From Notospermus geniculatus (taxonomy: Eukaryota; Nemertea; Pilidiophora; Heteronemertea; Lineidae), in NCBI GenBank assembly GCA_002633025.1, contig NMRB01000253.1, forward strand, positions 129,504 to 193,503: a stretch of 64,000 nucleotides of DNA, given 5' to 3'. The position numbers were made by a program, and so were the translations under genes. The notes under the pieces were generated by a model that saw only the letters and a program-made list of their open reading frames with translations, ran no database searches and was not told the origin of the DNA. Position 1 is the first letter of the stretch. Every line of letters starts with the position of its first letter. This document shows, one piece after another, positions 9,075-22,249 of the stretch.

Positions 9075-12000
9075 AATGAACTCCCAACTTTGACATTTCT
9101 TGTGACAGTTGTTCTCTTCCGACCCAAAATTTTAGGGCGCAAACAAACTGTAAAATTTGGTGTGAAAGCCTGATCTTGTGATAAGATCAAAAGCCTCTGA
9201 ACAAATTGAAAAGAGATCATTCACAGAGAATCTATATTTGGCAAAAGCATAGTTTTTTGGCTTATTGACGTCACCTCATTGAAAGTTGTGTCAAGACTTC
9301 AATTCAAACATTTTGAATTTTCTGTGATCCAAAGGTCAGACATTCAGAAAGAGCAACACCTACCACTTCCCAGACTTGTATATTAGATTTTCAGCTTGCT
9401 AAAAATTCACTCTGCCACAGTAAATTTAGTAAAGAAAGTCTTTTGGTTATATTTCAATAGAGGTTTATCCTCTCAGTTACAACTCCATTTTCCTGTTGAT
9501 CCACTCTGGAGTCTTTTGTGTTCCTGTCTGAACCCACTCATTCAGAATGCAGATGTACTTAGAGAAGGAAGGTATATGGATGCTAAATAAAATCCAACTC
9601 CTCTGTTCCCAGTTCAATTCAAAAGGGTTCATCTCTCCCCAGCTATCTATTTTTATCTCGGAGATATATTGAAAAAGTTGTAAAGATAGATCTGCTGGTT
9701 CCATTTACAAACGTCAACAGCGATGTTGGCACATTAAAAATGAATTGTCCCCTCTATTGACAAAAAAATCATTGGTGTCGTGTTTCAATCATGGTTGCGT
9801 CAGTTGGGTTTCCTGGTTGATGTATTTTTGGAACATGAAAATTGACATCCTCTGAGTTAACTAATTATATTAAGCTTCCAAAATTGTGGTCCACTATCGA
9901 CTACGTAAGCTTTCTCCTCCGGAAGTCTGAAATTCACTCTTTTCCTTTTTGCTGTGAAATGCAATATGGCTGAACTACTTTCAGGAATTCAAGCCTACAC
10001 AAAGTTTTTTTAGCAAATATCGACAGCAATGTGCAAAACAAGTTTTTCGGGTGTGTTTTGTGGGTGCGTCTTGTTGTTCGATGCGTTTGTAAACTAATAC
10101 CCCCGCATCGTGAAAACATTTGCTTCACCAAGGTATTTGTTTCCATTTGGGGCTGCTTCAAATGTGGCTGCCCACACTTGCCACAACTTGAGCGTGATTT
10201 TGCAGCTAGTCTCTTTTACATCATCAGGTGATCGCCAGTTTGTTTTATTGTTTTTCCAAGAACATCCTATTTTCGCCCTGATCTGTGTTCTTCCAAAAGA
10301 CCTATTGGCAGCCTCCTCTTACGCATTTTGATGTCCTCATAACACCAGTTGGTTGGCATGAGAATCTAACTCGAACGTGTATTGCAAGTAAAATACAGTA
10401 AACATCAGCATTTGAGACAAAGTCTGTCGGTTGTCAGTTGCTAGTGCCACTTCTGTCCCTTGAAGTAGGCCTACCCTGGTTTGAATAATGGTGTGTACTG
10501 TACATTCTGGTTATTGTGGCAGGACATTGAAAATTTTGCCCCTTCCTATAGTCTACAGAACATGGTTAAGCAGTGTGGTGTCTCCGTGAGAGTTGAGCAG
10601 TGAAATGTACAGTTTCTGTCCCATGAGTCAAACAAATGATTGATGGAGAGGGATATACCAACCGTTGGTTGACACAGCAAATGACCAGCTCCATCGCCCA
10701 GTCTAATAGCAATGGTTACTAATGAAAATGTCAACAATTGGCAATGTTGCTGCTAATAACATTACTCACGCTTTTGATGGTATCATAGCGGATTCAGCAG
10801 GACCAGCTGTAAATTTACTCACAGAATTGTTGTCAATTTCTGGTTGAAAAATTTTATGGTTCTGAATGTTTTATGGTTCTGGATTAATGTTCCCCTCTTC
10901 TATTGCATCTGATTGTTGTTACATGTACAATGTTTACCTGACTACCATGCTATGGTGCTTCTCTTTTCACTAGACGTTTCCTCCTCAAGCGTGGCTTTTC
11001 ACCATCAATATCTCCTCAGCATTTGCCCCTGATGGAACCTTACAATATGTTCTTTTCCCCTCTTCAGTTCTCTTTCCTTACAGCTGAGCAAGTTAGTGTG
11101 CCTTCCTTTTTGCTTATAATGGCTTCACCACCACTGATGCATCTTTGTTCCTCTCAATTTCATGCCAACAGAATGTTACTTGTGTTGCCATTCAAATGCA
11201 ACGTATTTCAAAATAGGCCTGTATGTGGTACTAGCAATTGTTCCGTCATCAGGTTTGGATTTTACATGTACGATGGCTGTCTTTGTGATGAGCTTGTGAC
11301 AGTACACAATCACATATAATGGTAGTACATGAAGTCAGAAATAGACATTCAGCATCAGGATATTGGCAATCATCAAAATGATGATTACAGATATTTATTG
11401 CACCCATAGTGTGACTTCAGTTAACAATCTGTAGTAGATACTGCACCCATTAGTTTGTCATATAAATGGCAATAAGTACAATTGGTGATAGATAAATCAC
11501 AGACCATGATGCAAAAATACAAATTTATGATAGGCTCCAGTAACCATTACAATGGATGTTGTAGACAAATGGATTCAATAAGAAAAACCAATCAGACTCA
11601 TTTATCTTCATGCATCATCATTCTTTTCATAACAATGGCTATGATGTCGTGTAAACACTGCCTGTTCATATTGTTTATTTATCTTTTCTGGTTATTTATG
11701 GTGTTTGAGAGACTTCAGGAGATCCTGCTGCACGGCAAGGCCAAACTTTTTTCTTTCCTCACAGTATTCTTCAAATTTCCCTGCTCTGTTGAAAATCTTC
11801 ATGTCACCAATATTTCTGGTGTTTGGGGGACTTTATTTTTTCCTGGGATTCAGTTTCATTAATATGGTACGATATGATTGACATGATGATATCAATAGGG
11901 GACAGATGTTGGGGGGAGGCAAATGTCCAAAGGGGACGGATGGTAGAAAGTCAGGGCGAGGGATGCCCAGTAGGGAATTGTCTGTTACATATCCCTTGAC

Positions 12001-13089
12001 TCATCAATTTTGGATCTACTAAAACTACTGAATTCTAGTTCTGGCTACAAACCAGCAGTATTAGGGTTCTTAGAAACAAAACAAGAGGATGTTTTGGCCT
12101 AAACAGTGGAGGCATAGCCAGGACAATTGGTGCATTTAAACAAACCAGCTCACAGTACACTACTTGAACCAACATCCTGATTGTTTCATGGACTGTAACA
12201 TCAACCGAGAATTCAATATTTGAACAACTACGATGTCAATGTGGATGGTTCAATTGATGGAAGCCCAGTGGCATGTCACTGCAGTACTGAATCTACCAAG
12301 GGACCAATCAGTCCACATATGAGAATCCTCTGACCTTCGATTTTCACCAACAATCTCATTGGTGACTTCACTAGTATCATGGCTCAATGTGATGAACGCA
12401 AACAGACGTGGAATTTGGTTTTCTTTGAAGAATATATCACGTATATTACTTGCTAATGGATCACTCCTTGATCATAAAATCACATGCAAAACAATTTCAA
12501 GGTCTCAGCCACAACGAAGCACACCTTTTGTAGTATTTAGTGAAATAGGCTTCATTGTGATGCATCAAACTGTATCTTGTTGTAAATGATCACATATCAA
12601 AGTAAAACAATATCCGGTGTGTCTTTGAAATGAAAGAGGAAATATGCGTCATTCAATGCTGTGTGGTATTAAAAATCAAGGTTTGGGAGTGCACTTCTGT
12701 TGGGGAATGCCTACTAATAATATGATATGATTCAAAGCACACAAAGTATGTCTGCTACGTAATCCTGTATCGATTTTTGTCAAATTGCCAAGGGGATTGT
12801 TTGTTTATTGAACTTATCGCTCATCACTCTCAGCGATTGGTTTTGAGTGTGAAGTGTTCAAGACTGTCGCCTGCATGCTACAGTTCAATGTCATGGATTG
12901 ATGTGGTAACATGAGAATTTATAGTTGCACACTCCCGCACACTCCCACACCTGTTTGAAGTCACATAAAGTAAGTGACTGTTGTGCAGTGATGAGGGGAA
13001 GTATCTAATGCAGAAATGCAACAGTTTCATGACGAGATCACACAGGCGATGACCAAGAATTAGAATAGCAAAGCCCTGGGCCGATCAGA
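9075..13089. other. Gene-free stretch, nothing recognised
   Basis: Unique AT-rich sequence. Open frames are short, start and end without splice-like context, and match no motif I know. One TAGGCCTA palindrome lies at 10466-10473. Confidence 0.5.
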
Positions 13090-13194
13090 CAGAAAGTCCG
13101 ATAGTGCTACCGGCGCCTATCGGCTGTTAGTTATAACACATTTTCCCATTAACGAAACTGCCAACAGGCACCGAAAGCACCATCGGACTTTCTG
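13090..13194. repeat. Foldback element, about 40-bp arms
   Basis: CAGAAAGTCCGATAGTGCT at the left matches CAGAAAGTCCGATGGTGCT read from the right end on the other strand. Pairing continues with mismatches through CGGCGCCTATCGG versus CGGTGCCTGTTGG, leaving a loop of about 30 bp. This is most likely a very short non-autonomous transposon; a structured RNA is the alternative. Confidence 0.75.
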
Positions 13195-16100
13195 TGCTGA
13201 GTTCGCCCTGCTCATTACACTTTCCAGTTAGGCTATTATAGATGTAGCTTTTTCAGCAGTCTGTTTAGTCAAAACATGAAGACTTCTATTTTCTTGACAA
13301 TTTGATATGCATCATGATGACCTTCACAGCAACAGCGGGATGGCCTTCCTAAGGAAGATGAAAAATGAAAATAAAGCTACATCTACCAATCAAAGAATTT
13401 CAGACACCTGTTCTTCCAAAGTAATTTCATCTGTAAACATGTCTCCTGGATGAGAGGAAAACAAGAATGAAGGCAGGTGGGCAAGTTAATTAAAATGCTG
13501 TAGTTAATCAACCTGCCATGGTGGTGAGTTAGGTTTCATGGTTGACAGGTGAGAGTGACTCATACTGCACTCACTCTCTAGATGTTCATGGTGAGGGACA
13601 TTGCAAGGTGACCAAGAGAACACCAAATCATTGCAAATACAAATCTGCACTTAACCCGCAATCACATCACACTAATGACCTTCGAGATCATATTACTAAT
13701 TAACCTAAACACACCTGAATATAAAAAAACTGTACAAACTAGTAATTGATTTTATAGATTTGCTAATTTGAAGTCGAAGCAATATGAGACACCTTGGCGC
13801 CATCATGGTTGTTAGATGTCATTAGATTAATTTGCTTGACAAAATAGCTGATAATAATCCATTCGTTTTGTCACTGAGAATGAAAATTACAAACCAGCCA
13901 TGCAGTTCACAACCTAGGTTTCTGTTAGTATCCAACAGTGACTTGGAGACCATCACACTCCCTTATATGGGAATTTTACTCTTAAGCAGTGGGTCATGTA
14001 AAAGGATCGGTTTTACAGAATTTTTCTTGAAACAGGAACGTTTCCTGTCGTTGGATGCCCAAAATTGCACACAAGAATCGCATTTCAAACTGCTCCCTTC
14101 CAAAAATAGCTTGGTCTTCATATAGATGACTGAACTCCTCGTTGTTCGTGTTGTTTATGACATTCAAGTTGTGAAGAACCGAATAGAAATTTACAAGACA
14201 GCATTGTGTGATGTCCTCTTGTCACGATATTGGTTACCAAACATATAAGTGCTTTTCAGGGTTTCAGTTTTCAATGAATCAACAGTGCGGTATTTTTGTC
14301 TTACCAAGTGTACTAGTCTTTCGTGACACTTAGGATGAAGTGCATTTTGGCCAAAATAGCAAAGAATCTTGTTTCCGGTTTCACCTCTGATACTGTTTTT
14401 GATGTTTTGATGAGCACGCTGATTAGTTCATACAAGGGACACATTTGTCATGAACTTGGGATAAAATTAGTATCTGGTGTTTATTTGTAACTCTAAGGTG
14501 GTGGGATATGGCTTCTAATATGATTTCGTGACAGATTTGTTATTTTGGTCGATGCCACTCCTTCGAGCAATCAAGCCTGCTCCAAGGATCAGATGATCTA
14601 GAAATTGTCATTGGCATGTGTGGTTGTGTAAAACGAGATGGCCAAGAGATCCTTGAGAAAATTTCTCTGTTTGCTAGTCAGTGAGTGACAGGATGTGTGG
14701 GCCAGTTTCCGGTCGGGTCGTTTGATCATCCTAAATGAACCACCAGAAGCAGTGAATTTCTGGAAGAATCATGCACTCTACCACACCGTGTTGATTGTCA
14801 GTCCATAACATTACTATGGAGGCCTTGAGTGGAATAGTGAGAATTTTGCCTTATATGGTTTGAAGGTCATCCCATTGATAATATGCCATACCTTAACTTA
14901 TTCTCTTGTAATATGGTGTGTGGTGTCTGTCAGCAGAGTAGACTTACATAGTAGAATGGCCTTATTTGGCAGGAAGGTTTAAAATCCAACATTCATAAAA
15001 TAAAAACAGTGATGAAAATGCCATCAATGTACCTATCAAATTTGCCAGCTTTCTGTTACTTAGTGTAAGAAGACCTTATTTGGCGAGCACATGTTTGTAT
15101 TTCTGTTTCTGTAGCCACACCCTCTCAGTTAAAAGGTGAGGTGTCTAATGTCAATTGATTTCTGTCATAAACATCTGATCAAGGTAAGCAAAACAATATT
15201 TTTTGGCATTTTATCAGAATCTATGTGATATCTTCCGCTTGGCTGTCTTATTTGACCTTCAATCATGCACTAACCAGCAATAATATTCACTTGGTAAATT
15301 GACCGCTATGGCTAAATGTGGCTAAAATCAAATGGTGGACCCCAGAACTCAATAAGCTGAAATTCTAGATACAAAGAAGCTGTGTTTATATTTTTTCTTT
15401 GTACTCCTTATTTGGTCAGATTTCTTCCCATATCCTATAATTTGGTGATAATGTTGCCAAAGAGTCCAATAAATCTCAGGATGGTTCAACCTCTGTTATT
15501 TGAAAACAATATTCTGAATTAATTGTCATAGAGTACACCCATTCAGGAAGATCTCCAAATAAGGAAGTTGCAATATGTTGCTGTGAACTCCAACATTTCA
15601 CTGTACTTTACAGATTTTTATCGAGCATTGGTGTTGAAAATCTAGCATTTCGTTGAGATACGTCAGTTTCAACTCTCCTGGTTCACTCATCGATTGATGC
15701 CTACGTAAGCAGGAGCTCCGCCTTTATTGGTCTCAATCTGAAGTCTCAACGATTGTTGCATATTCCCATTTTGATACTATTGGATTTTGCACACAAGTGG
15801 TTGTTACATAGACTAAAACATAGCCTACCCGGGTTCAATTTTATGGAGTTATTGATCTTGCTGAGGGATATAGGATGTCGGCAATTAAGATTCACAATAG
15901 AGGAACCACCTGTCTGTCAGGTCTTCATCAGAAAAAAGTTAGAAACATATTCATGATGTCAAGAAGTCAGAATTAAATGAATTAGTGAGATTCTACTGTA
16001 CTATTGCTGTCCTCTTGCACAGAAAGGACAGAGCCAGTGGTCCATCAAGGAATAAAAAAAGGATTCACACTTTAAAAAGCTTGATGATGCTCTGAATCAG

Positions 16101-18639
16101 GTAGTGTTCTCCAGTCAATATTCCGGGCTAAATTCTTTGTCCGATGATAAAAGTCAGTATCAGCGGCTCCTGAACTTCGAAGTCAATTTTTTGGCGACTT
16201 GCAAAAAATCTCAAAGGACATCCACCCTAACGTGACTCAGGAGGTCCCCTGAACACATTATGAGGGGATGGCCTTTTACAGCAGCTCTGGTCCCATTTTT
16301 TTCCGAAAATGGGGGGCTCGGTAACGAAAGAATCCCAAATAAACTTCTTGTTGTTTGACTTCCGGTATGAGCACATTGACTTCAGTGTGTTGATTCCTAG
16401 GGGCTCTCTAAGCTCTGCCAGGGCCTCAGAAGAGATAGTCTCTGATCTTACTCTATCGCCTCTGTGATGAGGTGAATGCTTTGAAGAACTTGATTTGCCC
16501 GCTAAATGCTAATATATGGGTCTCGGATAAAGAGGTTCTGTTAATCCTCTTCAGTTTCAAAAGAAACTACCGCTTTGCTTCCACGGATCATAAAGGGTTC
16601 AGTAAAGAAATGTTGAATATAGTCAATGACTTCAAAGGTTTTCAAGACCCAGGTGGGGATGAACAGTCATGATATCGACAAGAAATCGTCTTACTCCTGG
16701 TTTGCGAGACATGTTGGCGTCTTCTTTGCACTAAAAATACATTTGCCTACTCAAGAGGAAAATCTTCTATATTTAGAGAAGTAAGAAAGTAACCAAAGAA
16801 GGTTCTTCTAATCAGTACATTGGAAGACACTTAGCCAATCAGAGAACTGCTTTGTGTTGCTGATGGTTTCTTTGCTGTCTCTTATTCCCAGGCAAGTGAA
16901 GGAACTTCCTTATATGGGCTGTGCGAGGGGGTGTTTCTCATTTCGTTGCGTAGTTACCATGACGGTGAATGAGAAAATCTCATCAAAAATAGATTGAAGA
17001 TGTTCTTCGACCAATCACTGTGAAGGAATGGCAGGCGTCACGTCGCTGACGTAGGGGACCAAGTACACCTCATCGCCTAGCTGGTAACCTGTTCTGATAT
17101 GGGGAACACCATCACGTCGCATCATTCTGACGTCAGTTGGGGATTCCCTTCCATCTGTCTAGGGCTAAGGATGTTCTTGGTATCGGGAAAAGATATGTTT
17201 CTGCTGATGACGTTAGTAAAGGGGAGAGCCGAAATATTGGAAGGTATGTTTTACATGTCTGGCTGTGAGCAATAGTCTCAGATAAGCTTACCAATATCAG
17301 GATGGATTTATCACACTTGCATCATCTAATGGAAAGCTCTCAAAATAAAGAAGAGATACTTTTCATTGTCTAGTATTTAGCAACATCTGAAAGTACTTAA
17401 TCTGAACAGAAGAACTCTTTTTGTTTCCATTACTGCCAAGAGCTGATGAATCAGCAAGGTTTTTCTGTTGTATATGAAATTGACATGATGCTGCTTCTTG
17501 ATGTGAATAAAGCCTAAGGTGTCGTTAATGAGAAAATGTCCATGTTTAGAACTACAGTAGGCCTACCCACCAGATATCTATGAGCTCCTTAAAGAAACAC
17601 CCTAAAAGGTTTTTCGAACAAGTGTATAGTTTTCATGAGACTTCCAGCGCTGCAATAGTTCTGGTACAGTAAAATCCATGTCATCCAATACAAAGGTTAG
17701 AAGGCTGTTCGGATGAAAAAACTTAAAACTAAGGGCACTGATAAAAATTTTAGTGACATTTTCCTCCATAATTCTCCATTTTCCCACTTGGTGCATGGTG
17801 TGGTTCATTTTCTTCCAGGTTGAAGTCCTCAACCGAATACAATCTTTTTTCCAATTTCTGTAGTTCGATACCCCATGTACTTTTGCAAGCTAAAGATATA
17901 GGGTGAAATTGTTACCTTGCTGTATCTTTGTGGCATTGAATACAGAATTATATTCTCAAATTTCATGTTTGTTGCTATAATTTATCGGGAAAATGGGAGT
18001 TTTTTCATGTTACAGATACATTTTTGTGAGATTCTGGGCCAGCTCCCCAGGGAGAAATCTATTATATCTGGGGCTGGATCACAAGTGAACAGAAAAAATG
18101 CTTTAGCAGGTGGTGAATCCATAAGCCGGTTGCTAAAACATGAAGTTAATCATCATGAGTCTCGTCATCATCACCATAGATTCACAAATATCTCAAAAGT
18201 CCAAAATTGATCAAAGAAGGGTTAACAATTATCTTTTTTTCGTCATGTACCCATCTATTAGTTCCATGGTTCCCAGGGTAATGTTTGCTGCCTTGAAATA
18301 TGATGATGTGCATAGAAAATGTATGACTACAGTACTCTTGAGTTGCTTGGTATTGATCCTATTTGTAGGCACCCGGTTTCGCCAATTGTCCCTGGAGTTC
18401 AACCCACAGTGTTTTTGTAAATCTCTAATTTGTATTGTTTAAGTTGTGCTTATCTTATTGATCAGTTTGCACCTGAAATTTAGTGCGTTTGAACTGTTGA
18501 AATGAGAGGACACTTAAAGGTCCTTTAATGCTCAAACCTGCTGACTGCATTTTCGCTCGTAACTCGTGTGGATGTTCTCCAACCCAAAATTTGCCACCTC
18601 TCATCACCAGATGTACGGCAGTCTTTCAAGCAGCTTCGC
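13195..18639. other. Gene-free stretch, nothing recognised
   Basis: Unique AT-rich sequence with no convincing exon on either strand and no recognised repeat. A TAGGCCTA palindrome lies at 17558-17565. Confidence 0.5.
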
Positions 18640-18735
18640 CTTATCTGAGGGTACTTGGATTTATTCAATTTGACTCGCGATGGATTTGAACCCGGCACCT
18701 GTTGCTTGCTATACTGGTGTCCCACTGGCTACTTT

Positions 18736-19804
18736 TTAGCTCACCGTGGTGAGCTTATACAATGGTTGTGCGTCCGTCGTCCGTCGTCGTCCGGCGTCGT
18801 CCGTCGTTGTCCGTTAGCAGGGCACGTTTCGTAACCGCTGGAGCTATTGATCTGAAACTTGGTACATATATACCCCTAGGTCAGACGACCCACGACACCA
18901 AGTTTCGGTCCGATCCGATTCTCAGCTTGGCCACAAGGTGGCGGAAACCAAAAACACAAAAAGTGCAATAACTCCTGAACTAATGACTAGATCATCTCCA
19001 AATTTTTATCATAGGTGTAGCTAATAAGGATACATAACATATATAACGGGTTTTTGATTTGACCTACTTTTCAAGGTCACAGAGGTCAAAGTTCGACAAA
19101 AGTAACGAACCTGCCAAAGTTTGTCATTATTTCACCGAGCGACTTCATATCTTGCATAAACATGCATTGGAGGGGTACCTTATAAAATACCAAGTTTCGG
19201 CCCGATTGGATATCCAATATGGCCGCCAGGTGGCGTAACCTGAAAATCAAGTAAGTGCTATTACTCGGGAACGGCTTGACGCAGAGTGCTCAAATTTGAT
19301 ATTTACCTTCCTCTAGATGACCTTTACATGTACGTCAAATTTCGGCCAGATTTGACTTCAAACGTGGCCACCAGGTGGCGTAACCCAAAAATCATCAAAG
19401 TGCTGTAAATCAGGAACGCCTTAACCCAAAGCGCTCCAATGTGCTATGTGGCCCCGTGCAGATGACCTTTATGTGCATGTGAAGTTTCGGCATGATCGGA
19501 CATCCAATATGGCCGCCAGGTGGCGTAACCTGAAAATCATCAAAGTGCTGTAACTCAGGAACGACTTGGACCCAAAGCATTCCAATGTGCTATGTGGCCC
19601 CTGCAGATGACCTTCATGTGCATGTGAAGTTCCGGCCCAATCGGACATGGCCGCCAGGTGGCATAAACCCAAAACTCAAAGTCCTACTTCATGTACTTGG
19701 GAATGACTTGACTCAGATTGCTCATATTACTGATATGTACCTCCCTCTGTCATTAGACTATTATGTCCAACCCGGTGAGCACATGGTCCATGGACCATTT
19801 CATT
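18736..19804. mobile_element. Non-autonomous repeat with AGCTCACC...GGTGAGC ends and an internal 145-bp array
   Basis: The element begins TTAGCTCACCGTGGTGAGC and ends near GGTGAGCACATGGTCCATGG then ACCATTTCATT. The start is rich in CGTCCGTCGTC. The middle is a diverged tandem array: GGTGGCG blocks occur at 18928, 19220, 19365, 19510 and 19648, i.e. one unit per about 145 bp, with repeated phrases such as ATCAAAGTGCTGTAA and AGATGACCTT. A fragment of the same 3' end recurs at 43873-43947. Similar AGCTCACC-type repeats are, to my knowledge, widespread in marine invertebrates. No protein is encoded; the small open frame at 18762-18971 is a by-product. Confidence 0.75.
18928..19663 (+). promoter_or_regulatory. 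Array of five CTCF-like motifs, same orientation
   Basis: TGGCC(A/G)C(C/A)AGGTGGC-type sequences lie at 18928-18943, 19220-19235, 19365-19380, 19510-19525 and 19648-19663. They agree well with the known CTCF core CCASYAGRKGGC. Spacing is 292 (two units), 145, 145 and 138 bp. Binding is not shown, only motif similarity. Confidence 0.45.
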
Positions 19805-20030
19805 CCCACGACAAGGGGCGAATCTGAAGTCTGCGACATTCCCTCGACAAGCTGCGATATTTAGCATTAATATGTTTCGCATAGGATCATGGAGCCAGAG
19901 AATCACTGCGAACATAGACGACAGTCTACGAAGAGCTACGATTTTTTTATTCGTCCCTTGTCGCAGGCCAAAATTCGCCAGTGGGACGCTAGTATAAGCA
20001 GACGTGATAACCACTAGGTCATCAAGGTGC

Positions 20031-21408
20031 AGGTGTTAGCTAGGGGTACTTTGATTCAAATGTGTTCTTCAAATGATCCTGTGAACATCCCTTTCTGGAG
20101 TTCAACAGTGCATGGACTATGGTACTCAATGTATTTGTGTCCTATAATGGAGGTTTTCCCCACCCTAGATTTCCCGTTCTATAACCTCATATTGATCTCC
20201 AGCACCAGACATCGGGCCCGAGGCACTATGATCCGATTCCCTGTCATGTTCGAATCCCAATCTACTAATTATCCATACCTGTAATCAATAAACAATCAAT
20301 AATGAAATAAATCATTGGATTTTTCCACTGGGTTGTTTTTCTCCTTATAAGGTCATCAACAAACTACGAAGTTGTTCTGTTTCTATATCTGTTTGTTTAT
20401 TATTTTTCTGTGGGTTGCTTGGGGTTTGTGGAGTACAATAGCACATCCGGATATCAATAATTTGAGATGAGTGTTTAATATGTTTCCATCTGTTAGCATG
20501 TTTAAGATTATTAACCCTTCTTAAAGTTTTAGAATGTATTCTGCAGAGATATTTTCAAAACCCATTGTAGACCTGTTGCTTATAAACTTATGTCTGAGGT
20601 AGTCTGCACCATGTCAGGTCTGTCTTCTCTGATCATTTTCTGACATTAACTACTCCTATCATGTTAAGGGTTCACATTCTCATTAGTGGCAGTTGTTTAA
20701 TTAATCACATCGTTAGAACCAACATAAGTCTGTTAGAGCTACATGTATTTAATCACTTTCATATCACCTGTACATGATGTCTTATTGGAGTAGTGTATCA
20801 AGTGTTGTAGATCACTAGTGTGACTGAAGTCTGATTTGCTACAAAACCTAAAGTAATGGTCATATCCTTAAAAATATTTTGGACAAAATCATTCCCTAAT
20901 ACCAAAATCATGACCTATAATACCTGATCTTAAAGAACCTTAAAAGCTATGGTCATCCTTGAAACTATCTTGAATGCCTAATGTAGCGAAATGACGTTCA
21001 AGGACAAAATTATCCTATGACTACCTGCTGTTAAAGAACCTTAAACAGCCATGATGTCATGTCATTGATGAAGACCAAGTCCTGATGATAAAAGTAGCAA
21101 CAAATCAATGAACACAAATTAACACCCCCTCAGCTTCTTAATCCTTCGCTTGTTGATGAGGAATTGCATCAATACCTCTTTCATCTTAAAGAAGTTTACC
21201 AATATGTCATGTCCTTTAATTAAAGATAAAGATGGTCATACTTTCTTGGCAGCAACTTTATATTCTTGATCCTTGAAGTTCCTTATCATATTCTCTGTCA
21301 CATACAAAGAAACATTCTAAACTTGTTTTCAATTCCAAAGGAATGGTCCAACAATATCACTTCTTTCCTTTATTTGCTGTAACTCTTCTTCAATTGATCA
21401 CTGAACGT
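20031..21408. other. Gene-free stretch with a weak internal duplication
   Basis: No gene seen. TTAAAGAACCTTAAA-type segments about 100 bp apart (20930 and 21031), with similar flanks, suggest an old tandem duplication. Confidence 0.45.
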
Positions 21409-21470
21409 CTTATTGATGACTGGCATCATCTTATTGATGACTGGCATCATCTTATTGATGACTGGCATAG
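21409..21470. repeat. 21-bp tandem repeat, three units
   Basis: CTTATTGATGACTGGCATCA plus T is repeated at 21409, 21430 and 21451 without change until the last bases. It is followed at about 21487-21516 by a duplicated TTCACTGAAGTACC. The 21-bp period keeps any frame open, which accounts for the short open frame over it. Confidence 0.92.
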
Positions 21471-22249
21471 AGAGAGATTCAGGTTCTTCACTGAAGTACC
21501 TTCACTGAAGTACCTGTGGATTCCTACCATGAAAATCTTGTGCGACCCAAAAGGTGGTTCCCCTAAAGGGCCAAAACTCAAGTAACTGATGGAAAAAATG
21601 TAAACTGTTTCAAGCTGGTGAGATAAGAATCTTTATGACGCCCATCTATGGAAGTTATGATTTCATGTTCTCAGTCATCATCATCATCTGGGGAAAAAAT
21701 GCGGTATTCAATGTCAAAATACGTCAAGGTGAAAAATGGAAGGCGCAACTTGTGTGTCATAACAGGAGGAAAATAAAAGGGTGTCATCTGCTCATCTTCT
21801 TCCACCAAACTGAGTTGTTGGTATTTTTGCTGCAGAGAATTGTCATGTCTCATTTTTGTGCAACCCACCCTCATCTCCGGTTCCCCATCGCTTTGGATTA
21901 TTGGATGGAGACCGACGCTATATTTAGAACATTACATCACAGGAAATGTCTAAATTTGGAAAACATACGTTCTTCTGTGTGTTACCTGATCGGATCTTGC
22001 AGATATTGGAAAAGGAATCAGCATGTTCTTTTTTCAACAGAGGAACGGTAATAATACACCAATAGGCTATGGAAGTAAGATAAGCGCATCAAGTGGAGGG
22101 CATTGTTGCTAAGGTGTAATATCACTTGACGTGTCTTGGTCATGAAAGCCTTTATTGCCATTCGTTGAGCTGTTGGAGTAGGTAGAATGTGACCAAATGC
22201 TACACTTCTGTTTTAAACTGCCTCCATTTGCAAAGGTCAGTGTGAAGGC

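Larger units (their letters stand above)
18714..19992. mobile_element. MITE with CTRGYGTCCCACTGGC termini, itself interrupted
   Basis: The left end CTGGTGTCCCACTGGC and the right end (other strand CTAGCGTCCCACTGGC) are inverted repeats flanked by TATA. The MITE pieces are 18714-18735 and about 19805-19992; the interval between them is a different element. The internal sequence (CACGACAAGGGGCGAA, then CTGAAGTCTGCGA) matches the other strand of the MITE at 42.8-43.25 kb, which shows the two are one family. This copy is shorter inside. Confidence 0.75.
18640..20030 (-). repeat. tRNA-derived SINE, split in two by a nested insertion
   Basis: On the - strand an A-box-like TGACCTAGTGG followed by TTATCACGTC lies at 20002-20022, and a B-box-like GGGTTCAAATCC lies at 18682-18693. 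Together they form the two promoter boxes of a tRNA-derived SINE resembling the one at 26.1 kb. They are separated by 1.28 kb of inserted sequence (18714-19992) flanked on both sides by TATA (18710-18713 and 19993-19996). Confidence 0.65.

Noticed and set aside
18762-18971. Arginine/serine-rich open frame at the start of the AGCTCACC repeat
   Set aside because: It follows from the CGTCCGTCGTC simple sequence of the repeat and is not kept in the other units.
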